Positions 1-5,919 of a stretch of DNA of 6,244 nt are shown piece by piece (position 1 is the stretch's first letter; each line of letters starts with the position of its first letter). Below the pieces are notes generated by a model that saw nothing but the letters and a program-made list of their open reading frames with translations, had not been told where the DNA came from and did not search any database. Made by a program: the position numbers and the translations under genes. The DNA lies in contig SKKV01000271.1 of NCBI GenBank assembly GCA_007123575.1, positions 1 through 6,244 of the forward strand. The letters run 5' to 3'. This DNA is from Wenzhouxiangella sp. (GTDB taxonomy: Bacteria > Pseudomonadota > Gammaproteobacteria > Xanthomonadales > Wenzhouxiangellaceae).

Positions 1-2018
1 CTCAGGGTATGCCGCCAGATTTGTTCGGCGCTGTCGAGATCGCCCTGATCGAAGTGCAGCCCGCCGAGATTGTGCTTGCTCATTGCCAGCGCGATACGAC
101 TGTCGCCCAGCCGTTGCTGCACGGCAACGGCTTCCTCGTAGTACTGGCGCGCCTGTTTCAAATCGCCCAAAGTGTGCAGGCACCAGGCCAGATTGTTCAG
201 TACCCAGGCGATATCACCATGATCGCCGTCGTGCGCCTTACGCAGTTGCTCCAGGGCTTGACGGAATACCGGTGCCGCTTCCTCGCGACGCCGGAGGGAG
301 TTCAAACCCATCGCAAGATTGCTCAATGCAAGGCCCTTTTCAGCCGGAGTGCCTATGCGCTTCCAGATCTGCTGCGCATCGCGGCCGTAGGCGACACTGG
401 TGTCCAGGTGGCGCAAGCCATGGTGCGCCAGGCTGAGCAGATCCAGAGCACGTGCGCGGGCGCGCTCATTCGCCTCTGCTTCGGCAAGTTTCAGCGCGTG
501 TCGCGCCTGGGCAATCGCATCTTCGTCGTGCCCCCAGCTGACATAGGAGTCAGCTAGTGCCAGATGCATTTGCAGCGCAAGCTCAGGCGAATCCTTGAGT
601 TCGCTTTGCACGCGCTCGGTTGCCCGGTCCAGCAGCTCGCGAATGCTCAGGGTGCTGGCGAAGTCCTGCTCGGCGGCCGTGCGCGACAGCAGGGACGCGC
701 TGAATTCCGCTGCGGTGTTCGCGCGTGCCTCGAGGCGCAGTGCTTCGTCGCGCTGGACAGCAAGCAGCCAGGAGAACGCGCTGCTGCCGGCGACAATCGC
801 CACCAGGGCCAGGGTCGCAAGCGGTATCGCAACGGGGTGCCTGCGTACCAGCCGCCTCAGGCGATAGCTCCAGTTGTCGGCACGTGCCTGGATCGGGCGA
901 TGCTGCAAGCTGTTGCGCAGTTCGTCGGCCAGCGCGGCCACGGTCGAGTAGCGGCGTTCCGGCTCGTCGCGAAGCGCCATCATCACGATGGTGTCCAGAT
1001 CGCCACGCAGGGCCCTCTTCTGGCGCTGTATCCATGGCCGCGAACGACTGCCGGCGTCGGGATCCATGGTGCTCACGGCCTCGCTGGGCGGCAGCTTCCG
1101 GCCACTGAGAATCAACTGCTCCAGCTGGCGGGGATGCGAGGCGCGCTCGTCGTAGGGCAGGCGACCGGTAAGCAGCAGGAACAGCAGCAGGCCCAGCGCG
1201 TAGACATCGACTGCGGTGGTGATGGTGCTGCCTTCCAGCTGCTCGGGACTGGCATACAGCGGCGTGAACCGGCGCAGTTCGGTACGGGTCAGGATCGCCG
1301 CTGCGGCGGGATCGTCTTCAAGTAGCTTGGCGATTCCAAAGTCCAGCAGGATGGGCTCGCCACCGGGCGTGACAATAATGTTGCTGGGCTTGATGTCCCG
1401 GTGCACCACCAGCTTGCTGTGCGCGAACTGAACCGCGTCACAGACCTTCAGCACCAGCTTCAGGATGGCCGCGTTGTCGAGTGAGTGTTCGCGGCAGTAG
1501 CGATCGATGCTGATGCCATCGACGTAGTCCATCACCAGACAGGACAGGCCGCTTTCGAGTGTGCCGCCATCGATGAGCCGCGCGATATTGGGGTGCTGCA
1601 GGGAAGCCAGGATGCGCCGTTCCTCGGCAAAACGATGCTCGGCCTTGTTGCCCATGAGGTGCCCGGGCAGCAGCTTGACCGCCGCCAGTAGCTCAAAGTC
1701 AGCATTCACGCGTTCAGCCAGAAACACCATGCCCATGCCGCCTTCGGCAATCTTTTGCAGGATTCGCCAGCTGCCAATCACAGTGCCGGATTCGGGCGCC
1801 GCGGGATCGTTCAGTGCCTCGACGGCGGCGCCCAGAGCCTGGTGAATTCCGTCCGACTGCTCGCTGTCGAAGGCCAGCAGGCTCATCACCTCGTCGTGCA
1901 ATTCCCTGTCACCTGCAGATGCCTTGCCGACGAAGTCTGCTCGCTGTTCGGGCGGCAGTTCCAGGGTCTGTTCCAGCAGGGCGTTGATCTGCCCGAAGCG
2001 TTCGCTGTCCAGGGTCAT
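1..2018 (-). CDS. Membrane Ser/Thr protein kinase with C-terminal TPR repeats (partial, C-terminus off the left edge)
   Basis: Read by hand on the minus strand from the ATG at 2018, the frame is open for 672 codons plus 2 bases to the window edge. The kinase domain (about residues 84-370) phosphorylates Ser/Thr on partner proteins and looks catalytically complete: glycine loop AEGGMGMV (91-98), AVK lysine K115, catalytic HRDIKPSN (206-213, D208), DFG (226-228), and YASPEQ (255-260) in place of APE. Residues 1-70 form the leader with LPPEQRADF that is usual in this kinase class. One hydrophobic span (about 396-420) anchors it, with the kinase cytoplasmic. From about 480 come at least five TPR-like helical pairs, which bind other proteins. 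The start is fixed by AGGAGGG five bases upstream. It diverges from the secreted FGE-fold gene. Kinases of this class often follow an ECF sigma factor gene; none lies upstream here. The family call is firm, the substrate unknown. Confidence 0.93.
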   Translation of the reverse strand, partial: MTLDSERFGQINALLEQTLELPPEQRADFVGKASAGDRELHDEVMSLLAFDSEQSDGIHQALGAAVEALNDPAAPESGTVIGSWRILQKIAEGGMGMVFLAERVNADFELLAAVKLLPGHLMGNKAEHRFAEERRILASLQHPNIARLIDGGTLESGLSCLVMDYVDGISIDRYCREHSLDNAAILKLVLKVCDAVQFAHSKLVVHRDIKPSNIIVTPGGEPILLDFGIAKLLEDDPAAAAILTRTELRRFTPLYASPEQLEGSTITTAVDVYALGLLLFLLLTGRLPYDERASHPRQLEQLILSGRKLPPSEAVSTMDPDAGSRSRPWIQRQKRALRGDLDTIVMMALRDEPERRYSTVAALADELRNSLQHRPIQARADNWSYRLRRLVRRHPVAIPLATLALVAIVAGSSAFSWLLAVQRDEALRLEARANTAAEFSASLLSRTAAEQDFASTLSIRELLDRATERVQSELKDSPELALQMHLALADSYVSWGHDEDAIAQARHALKLAEAEANERARARALDLLSLAHHGLRHLDTSVAYGRDAQQIWKRIGTPAEKGLALSNLAMGLNSLRRREEAAPVFRQALEQLRKAHDGDHGDIAWVLNNLAWCLHTLGDLKQARQYYEEAVAVQQRLGDSRIALAMSKHNLGGLHFDQGDLDSAEQIWRHTL

Positions 2019-2023
2019 CGTAG

Positions 2024-2030
2024 CCCTCCT
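2024..2030 (-). promoter_or_regulatory. Strong ribosome binding site of the kinase gene
   Basis: On the minus strand AGGAGGG lies five bases before the ATG at 2018. It is close to the full anti-Shine-Dalgarno complement and settles the kinase start. Confidence 0.85.
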
Positions 2031-2141
2031 GAATTGATCCTTGACCAGCGCGGACCTTGCGGCCGCACCGTGGGGCTGAAGCCTGCGCGATGAATCCGAG
2101 AAAGCTTTCGGAGATTCGCAAAAAGAATCGCCCTGTCCTGA

Positions 2142-2159
2142 CTGCCGGATTCCCGGCAG
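2142..2159. promoter_or_regulatory. Perfect 7-bp inverted repeat (hairpin or operator candidate)
   Basis: CTGCCGG (2142-2148), loop ATTC, CCGGCAG (2153-2159). All seven base pairs match and five of them are G-C or C-G runs. No T-tract follows on either strand, so it is not a classical terminator. Lying between divergent starts it could be an operator or a 5' UTR stem. Role inferred only. Confidence 0.4.
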
Positions 2160-2487
2160 AAAGCGGTCACCGATACAGATGACGACATGGATGACCGGAT
2201 TTGGTGCGTATTCCGGCTTTAGATCGTAACAGAGCCCCCGACACGGACGATCCGGCGGACGCAGGCCCCGTCGACCTGGCATCTCCTCAATGGAGTTTAC
2301 ACTCATGAACCGTCGCCTCACCAGATCGCCTCGCTGGCAACCGCTTCAGTGGCTTCCGTTTGGAGTGCCACTGACAGTCATTCCCAGCATGGCGGGGGTC
2401 GGTCAAGCTGGTTGGCATCTGGAAACAGTGAGTCTTGGCGCTTTGCGGCAGTCGGTTTCAGTTTGCGTTCAATTCAGAAAGGGCGTC

Positions 2488-4590
2488 ATGGCGCTCTGCG
2501 CTCGGTTCGCTTTGATGATGACTGCCCTGGCCTTGGTCAGCGCCGCGCTTGCACAAGACCCGCCAGCCGATTCGATCTTCTCCGATCGTTTCGAGCCGTT
2601 TTTCCAGGACTGTCCCGACTGTCCCACCATGGTCTGGATCCCGGCCGGGGTTTTTACCCAGGGTGCCCCGGAAGACGATCCGCAGAGTTCGGACAGTGAG
2701 CGCCCGCAGCGCGAGGTCAGCATCCCGGCTTTTGCCATTGGCCAGACCGAAGTGACCTTTGCCCAATGGGATGCCTGCCGCATCGACGGTGGCTGCACGC
2801 ACAATCCGGGGGACAATGCCTGGGGTCGCGGCGATCGCCCGGTTTTTCGCGTCAGCTGGGACGATGCTCAGGAATATGTCGCTTGGCTAAGCACCAAAAC
2901 CGGCCAACACTACCGCCTGCCTTCTGAGTCCGAACGCGAGTACGTCGCCCGCGCCGGCACCACCGGCCGGTTCAATACCGGCGACTGCATTACCGCCGAC
3001 CAGGCGAACTTCCGTGGCATCGCCCCCGCCCCGGGCTGCCCGGAAGGCATTTTTCGCGAGCAAACCCTGCCGGTGGGCAGTTTCGCCCCGAATGCCTTTG
3101 GCCTGTACGATACCCATGGCAATGTAAGGAAATGGGTCCAGGACTGCTGGAACGCGGACTATGTAGGCGCACCGACTGACGGGAGCGCCTGGATGACGGG
3201 CGATTTCAGCCGCAGCGTATGGCGCGGCGGCTCCTGGAGCGACAACGCCGGACTTATCCGTTCGGCCAGCCGCGTTGGGATCCTCCGCGAAGCTCGTAAC
3301 TTCTTCATCGGCTTCCGTGTGGCCAGATCCAGCCCCCCACCGCTGCCGGCTGTTTCGCAAAATGGCCTGGTTGACTGGTTCAACCCGGACCGCGGACTCG
3401 TGTTGGACGGCGATGGCCAAGTCATGGAATGGACCAACCTGGCCGATGCAGACCGGAGTACGGGCGGCAGCTCCGCGGCAACCATGGTGGACGGAGTCAA
3501 TGGCCGCCGGATGATTCGTTTTGACAGTCCGGACAATGGTGGCGAGCTGCAATACCCTTCGCCGGGCGCCCAAACCCTGGCCGCGGGCTACACCATCTTC
3601 GTCGTATTCCGCCTCAACGAGCCAATTGCCGGCGGCAATGGTTTTCCGCGCCTGTGGCGCGGCGCCGATGACAGCCAAGTCTTGTTCCTCCGCCGGACCA
3701 CCGCCGAGGTCGAAGTCAAGGCCAATCCCCTGGCCGTGGGCGCGCGTCCGAGCCATCCTTTCGGCTACCGCTATGGCACCGGCGATATCGCCATCCTCAC
3801 CGCCCGCCTGACCACCAACAGCCAGCAGCTCTACTTCAATGGCGCCTTGGTAGACAGCAGCGAGTCGACCATCGGCGCCTATGCCATCGACAACAGCCTG
3901 TTCCAGATCGGCAACAGTGTGCGCGGCGATATCGCCGATGTGCTCGTCTACGACCACTCGGCCGACCTCGACGATCTGGATATGACCGGCCGGGCACTGG
4001 CCGAGGCTTATGGGACGACATGGACATTCCAAGACTGCGCCGACTGCCCGACCATGGTCATGATCCCTGCCGGGACCTTTACCCAGGGCAGCCCGGAAAG
4101 TGAGCCGGAGAGTTACAGCCGGGAGCGCCCGCAGCGCCAGGTCACCGTTCCGGCCTTTGCCATGGGCCAGACCGAGGTGACCTTTGCACAGTGGGACGCT
4201 TGCGTAGACGACGGCGGATGTACCCACGTGCCCGATGACAATGGCTGGGGCCGCGGAGACCGCCCCGTCATCAGGGTCAGTTGGAACGTTGTCCATCAAT
4301 ACTTGACCTGGCTAAGCGACAAGACCGGCCACGACTACCGCCTGCTTACCGAGTCCGAACGGGAATATGCCACCCGCGCCGGAACGACCGGCCGCTTCAA
4401 TACCGGCGACTGCATTACCGCTGATCAGGCGAATCCGTCAGGAGCCCTGAATGAGGCAATACTTATGCAGGTACTAGTATCGCGGGCAAACTCAGCCAGT
4501 GGGCAGTTTCAGCCCCAACGCTTTTGGCCTTTACGACACCCATGGGAACGTCTACGAATGGACCCAGGACTGCTGGAACTCCAACTATAA
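2488..4590 (+). CDS. Secreted protein: FGE-sulfatase domain, LamG-like domain, truncated second FGE-sulfatase domain
   Basis: This 700-residue product starts at ATG 2488, chosen because residues 1-22 form a classic signal peptide (two basic/polar residues, hydrophobic MMTALALVSAALA, cleavage after ALA) with AAAGGG just upstream. In-frame ATGs at 2290 and 2305 would bury this signal. Residues 28-36 read DSIFSDRFE. FGE domain 1 spans about 39-280: CPDCPTMVWIPAG, GQTEVTFAQWDAC, DRPVFRVSWDDAQEYVAWLS, YRLPSESEREYVARAG, VGSFAPNAFGLYDTHGNV, WRGGSW, GFRVAR. The paired cysteines of true formylglycine-generating enzymes near the C-terminal end are absent, so ligand binding is likelier than catalysis. 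Residues about 293-510 resemble a LamG/concanavalin-like domain (YTIFVVFRL, QQLYFNGALVD, FQIGNS, IADVLVYDH, GRALAEAYG). A second FGE copy begins at 514 but shifts frame after about residue 649; the last 50 residues are out-of-frame. Probably periplasmic or extracellular. Confidence 0.82.
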   Translation: MALCARFALMMTALALVSAALAQDPPADSIFSDRFEPFFQDCPDCPTMVWIPAGVFTQGAPEDDPQSSDSERPQREVSIPAFAIGQTEVTFAQWDACRIDGGCTHNPGDNAWGRGDRPVFRVSWDDAQEYVAWLSTKTGQHYRLPSESEREYVARAGTTGRFNTGDCITADQANFRGIAPAPGCPEGIFREQTLPVGSFAPNAFGLYDTHGNVRKWVQDCWNADYVGAPTDGSAWMTGDFSRSVWRGGSWSDNAGLIRSASRVGILREARNFFIGFRVARSSPPPLPAVSQNGLVDWFNPDRGLVLDGDGQVMEWTNLADADRSTGGSSAATMVDGVNGRRMIRFDSPDNGGELQYPSPGAQTLAAGYTIFVVFRLNEPIAGGNGFPRLWRGADDSQVLFLRRTTAEVEVKANPLAVGARPSHPFGYRYGTGDIAILTARLTTNSQQLYFNGALVDSSESTIGAYAIDNSLFQIGNSVRGDIADVLVYDHSADLDDLDMTGRALAEAYGTTWTFQDCADCPTMVMIPAGTFTQGSPESEPESYSRERPQRQVTVPAFAMGQTEVTFAQWDACVDDGGCTHVPDDNGWGRGDRPVIRVSWNVVHQYLTWLSDKTGHDYRLLTESEREYATRAGTTGRFNTGDCITADQANPSGALNEAILMQVLVSRANSASGQFQPQRFWPLRHPWERLRMDPGLLELQL
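2602..3327 (+). repeat. FGE-sulfatase domain copy A of an intragenic tandem duplication
   Basis: Copy A runs from FQDCPDCPTM to GFRVAR (residues 39-280 of the secreted protein), 726 bp. By hand alignment the first 136 residues match copy B without gaps at about 102 positions. Conserved blocks such as the one coding RFNTGDCITADQAN are nearly identical at the DNA level. The unit includes the CxxC segment, so the duplicated block is the whole domain. Confidence 0.8.
3364..4017 (+). other. LamG/concanavalin-like domain region between the two FGE copies
   Basis: Residues about 293-510 of the secreted protein. It starts with GLVDWFNPDRGLVLDGDG and WTNLAD, contains alternating beta-strand patterns (TIFVVFRL; QQLYFNGALVD; FQIGNSVRGDIADVLVYD) and ends in the helix-like GRALAEAYG, the usual order in LamG-type jelly-roll domains of surface proteins. 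Such domains usually bind carbohydrate or protein. No catalytic glycosidase residues were recognised. A profile search would confirm or reject this assignment. Confidence 0.6.
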
Positions 4591-4753
4591 CGGTGCCCCC
4601 ACTGATGGCAGTGCCTGGTAGACCGGCGAATGCAACTTGGCCGTGCTGGGCGGCGGTGCCTGGAATGTTCCTGGCTTCGTCTTGCGTTCGGGTTACCGCG
4701 ACTCGAGCACTCGCCACTTCGACAACATCAACGTCGGCTTTCGATTGAGCAGA
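4027..4753 (+). repeat. FGE-sulfatase domain copy B (frameshifted) of the tandem duplication
   Basis: Copy B runs from FQDCADCPTM (residue 514) to GFRLSR, 727 bp, one base longer than copy A. The alignment to A is gapless from 4027 to 4434 and again from 4499 to 4753. The extra base falls in 4435-4498, where the two copies do not align well. This shows directly that copy B was once a full-length domain. Confidence 0.8.
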
Positions 4754-4777
4754 TCCATACCGCCCAAACCAGATTGA
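4478..4777 (+). pseudogene. Out-of-frame remnant of the second FGE-sulfatase domain
   Basis: In the plus frame that begins at 4478, the sequence reads YRGQTQPVGSF, then NAFGLYDTHGNVYEWTQDCW, then NGAPTDGSAW, a TAG at 4619-4621, then TGECNLAVLGGGAW, LRSGYRDSS, VGFRLSRS and a TGA at 4775-4777. These are the C-terminal FGE blocks of copy B, shifted +1 from the upstream coding frame. A second in-frame TAG lies just before it at 4475-4477. At least three lesions (shift plus two stops) separate it from a working domain, which argues for decay rather than programmed frameshifting. Its GNVYEW motif is closer to the family norm than the GNVRKW in copy A. Confidence 0.8.
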
Positions 4778-4816
4778 CCCGGCGCATGCACTGGTGTCTG
4801 TCATACGGAAGCCGGG

Positions 4817-4996
4817 ATGCCCCGATCAGTGCGGTTGCTGGCTCCACTGCTGAAAGGTGTCTGTCCTGAAATTTCACCAAGCCACAAGCCTACCTGGGTG
4901 ATGACGGTCGGCTATACCCGGCACCACCGGGCAATTGGCATTGATGAAGTCACCTTTGATCCGGATCTTAATCTGTTGCGATTTGAAGATGGCTAG
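4817..4996 (+). CDS. Doubtful short ORF, 59 codons, unrecognised
   Basis: ATG 4817 to TAG 4994-4996. The frame is also open back to the stop of the FGE relic at 4775-4777. The second half, from an internal ATG at 4901, reads GYTRHHRAIGIDEVTFDPDL and ends NLLRFEDG, which looks protein-like (charged/hydrophobic alternation), whereas the first half covers the intergenic 20-bp repeat and has no clear ribosome binding site. It could be the tail of a decayed gene or chance. I do not recognise a family. Confidence 0.2.
   Translation: MPRSVRLLAPLLKGVCPEISPSHKPTWVMTVGYTRHHRAIGIDEVTFDPDLNLLRFEDG
4851..4870 (+). repeat. Left copy of a 20-bp direct repeat bracketing the toxin-antitoxin genes
   Basis: TGAAAGGTGTCTGTCCTGAA. 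The right copy at 5900-5919 differs only at position 7 (A for G). Nineteen of 20 bases identical about 1.05 kb apart is well above chance for this window. Confidence 0.7.
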
Positions 4997-5002
4997 ATGG
5001 CT
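4987..5002 (+). repeat. Tandem AGATGGCT repeat upstream of the antitoxin gene
   Basis: Two exact head-to-tail copies of AGATGGCT (4987-4994, 4995-5002), followed by a partial third unit AAAATGGC. It lies about 50 bp before the antitoxin start, overlapping a possible -10 TAAAAT (5002-5007). It could be an antitoxin-binding operator; no direct support beyond position. Confidence 0.35.
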
Positions 5003-5050
5003 AAAATGGCAGAATATACAGCAACGAAGCAGCGTTGGAGTCGAGTGACG

Positions 5051-5299
5051 ATGAGCAAACCACAACTTTCTGTCAGAAGTGCCAAGGCGCGTGAACTGGC
5101 CCATCGGCTGGCAAGGCGCGAGCGGCGCACCGTCGCCACGGTGGTAGAACGGGCCTTGGCGGAGTACGAGGAGCGCCGGTCAAATCGCCTGCCCGCTGGC
5201 GAGTTTTACCGCGCGCTCAATCAGGCCTGTTCCTGCGACGTTGAGCTCGATGAGATTCTGGATGAACACCGCCGGCCTCACCAAGGCGTCGATTTGTGA
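5051..5299 (+). CDS. Rv0623/VapB-like antitoxin of a type II toxin-antitoxin pair
   Basis: The 82-residue product starts MSKPQLSVRSAKARELAHRL at ATG 5051, with GGAG at 5037-5040 as a rather distant ribosome binding site. An in-frame ATG at 4997 would add 18 residues (MAKMAEYTATKQ...), but that extension lacks a good site and does not look like family sequence. The N-terminal half (AKARELAHRLARRERRTVATVVERALAEYEERR) has the strand-helix-helix pattern of Rv0623-type VapB antitoxins, which bind operator DNA as dimers. The acidic tail (CDVELDEILDEHR) is the part expected to wrap around and block the toxin. Its stop overlaps the toxin start by GTGA, the tight translational coupling typical of such pairs. 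The complex normally represses its own promoter, probably in the AT-rich region upstream. Confidence 0.8.
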   Translation: MSKPQLSVRSAKARELAHRLARRERRTVATVVERALAEYEERRSNRLPAGEFYRALNQACSCDVELDEILDEHRRPHQGVDL

Positions 5300-5718
5300 T
5301 CTTGATTGATACCAACGTTGTTTCCGAAACACTCAAGCCAAAACCCGACGACAGGGTCGTGACCTGGTTGACGGAAAACGATGAAGACATCTGGTTGCCC
5401 GTCATCGTTCTTGCACAAATGGCTTACGGCGTCGAGCGAATCAGACCTGACCAAAGGGCGGGTCGGTTGAGCCAGGGGCTGGATGCATGGCGCGATCGTT
5501 TCCATGATCGGATTTGCGCCTTTTCAGAAACGGATGCACTGGTCTACGGAAGACTCATGGGGCAGGCATCCCGACGGGGGCATCCGATGGCCATCCCTGA
5601 TGGAATGATCGCTGCCATGGCGATTACCCGAGGGGCGACCTTGGCGACGAGAAACGAGCGAGATTTTGCCAACTGTGAAGTCCGTCTGATCAACCCCTGG
5701 ACTTTGACGGGCGACTGA
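5296..5718 (+). CDS. vapC: PIN-domain toxin, FitB/VapC-like ribonuclease family, with E-to-Q at a conserved acidic site
   Basis: The 140-residue product begins at GTG 5296 (translated MILIDTNVVSETLKP), the start fixed by the 4-nt overlap with the antitoxin stop and by the PIN consensus ILIDTNVVSE at the very N-terminus. PIN toxins cleave RNA (often tRNA or rRNA) in the cytoplasm using Mg2+ held by four acidic residues. Visible here: D5, D102 in AIPDGMIAAMA, and D123 in TRNERDF. The second acid, normally the E of a LAE motif near residue 41, reads LAQ (CAA codon), so metal binding and activity may be impaired. The ending LINPW matches the FVNPW-type ending seen in FitB-like toxins. Length is normal (about 130-145 residues). 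No separate ribosome binding site is seen, so translation is probably coupled to the antitoxin. Confidence 0.88.
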   Translation: MILIDTNVVSETLKPKPDDRVVTWLTENDEDIWLPVIVLAQMAYGVERIRPDQRAGRLSQGLDAWRDRFHDRICAFSETDALVYGRLMGQASRRGHPMAIPDGMIAAMAITRGATLATRNERDFANCEVRLINPWTLTGD

Positions 5719-5816
5719 AGAACCGGTACAGACATATTCTGAGTGGACATGTTCGGCGGCTTGAACGCCGGAATCGGCGAGGCCATTGGGCCGGCCTTTC
5801 CCAACCCCTTGGCTCG

Positions 5817-5837
5817 CAGACAGCCGCAGGCCGTCTG
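5817..5837. repeat. REP-like imperfect hairpin
   Basis: CAGACAGCC, loop GCA, GGCCGTCTG: nine-position stem with one A-C mismatch. No T-run follows, so a repetitive palindromic element is as likely as a terminator. Other genome copies would decide. Confidence 0.35.
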
Positions 5838-5899
5838 GGACAGCCGCTTTCGCGTGGTCTAGTCCGACCAGCCAATCGGTAGCAGGAACCGAGGGATGG

Positions 5900-5919
5900 T
5901 GAAAGATGTCTGTCCTGAA
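5900..5919 (+). repeat. Right copy of the 20-bp direct repeat bracketing the toxin-antitoxin genes
   Basis: TGAAAGATGTCTGTCCTGAA, one mismatch to the copy at 4851-4870, same orientation. It continues into TTCTGCTGAATTCTG, where TGAATTCTG is repeated with one base between. Confidence 0.7.

Larger units (their letters stand above)
2019..2487. other. Intergenic region between divergent kinase and FGE-fold genes
   Basis: This 469-bp stretch must hold the promoters of both divergent genes, but I could not pick out a convincing -35/-10 pair for either. It contains a perfect 10-bp palindrome GAAAGCTTTC (2100-2109), a 5-bp inverted pair GATTC/GAATC (2113-2117 and 2125-2129), and a stronger hairpin at 2142-2159. 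From 2290 the plus frame is open into the FGE gene, but residues encoded by 2290-2487 look neither like a signal peptide nor like the family. An ATG at 2305 preceded by GGAG (2292-2295) could be the start of a short or decayed leader ORF. Confidence 0.6.
4778..5050. other. AT-richer spacer between the FGE relic and the toxin-antitoxin module
   Basis: The 273-bp stretch holds GGTGTCTGTC twice (4793-4802, 4856-4865), the left copy of a 20-bp repeat (4851-4870), a 5-bp stem CCCGG-CACCA-CCGGG (4917-4931) without a T-tract, a doubtful short ORF (4817-4996), and tandem AGATGGCT units (4987-5002). Base composition from about 4860 is clearly richer in A+T than the flanking genes, as expected of a toxin-antitoxin promoter or acquired DNA. 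TAAAAT (5002-5007) and TATACA (5015-5020) are possible -10 elements; no well-spaced -35 was found. Confidence 0.5.

Noticed and set aside
9..1325. Two plus-strand open frames (9-557 and 564-1325)
   Set aside because: They lie antisense to the kinase, whose motifs and strong ribosome binding site are unmistakable; their products have the Ala/Arg/Gln-rich look of GC-driven shadows.
2290..2487. Upstream start of the FGE gene at 2290
   Set aside because: It would place the clear signal peptide at residue 67 and add sequence with no family likeness; 2488 is preferred.
2887..4299. 470-codon minus-strand open frame
   Set aside because: Antisense to the FGE and LamG domains in a GC-rich gene; no ribosome binding site, no recognisable motif, Ala/Gly/Val-rich composition. 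A shadow despite its length.
4435..4621. Programmed frameshift or stop readthrough in the second FGE domain
   Set aside because: No slippery heptamer with a downstream stem was seen, and two further stops follow in the shifted frame; decay or sequencing error is simpler.
3200..4753. Diversity-generating retroelement target (FGE-fold proteins are frequent targets)
   Set aside because: No reverse transcriptase or template repeat in the window, and differences between the two C-terminal FGE segments are not concentrated at adenines.
4917..4931. CCCGG-CACCA-CCGGG stem as a terminator for the FGE gene
   Set aside because: Only five base pairs and no T-tract; too weak to call.
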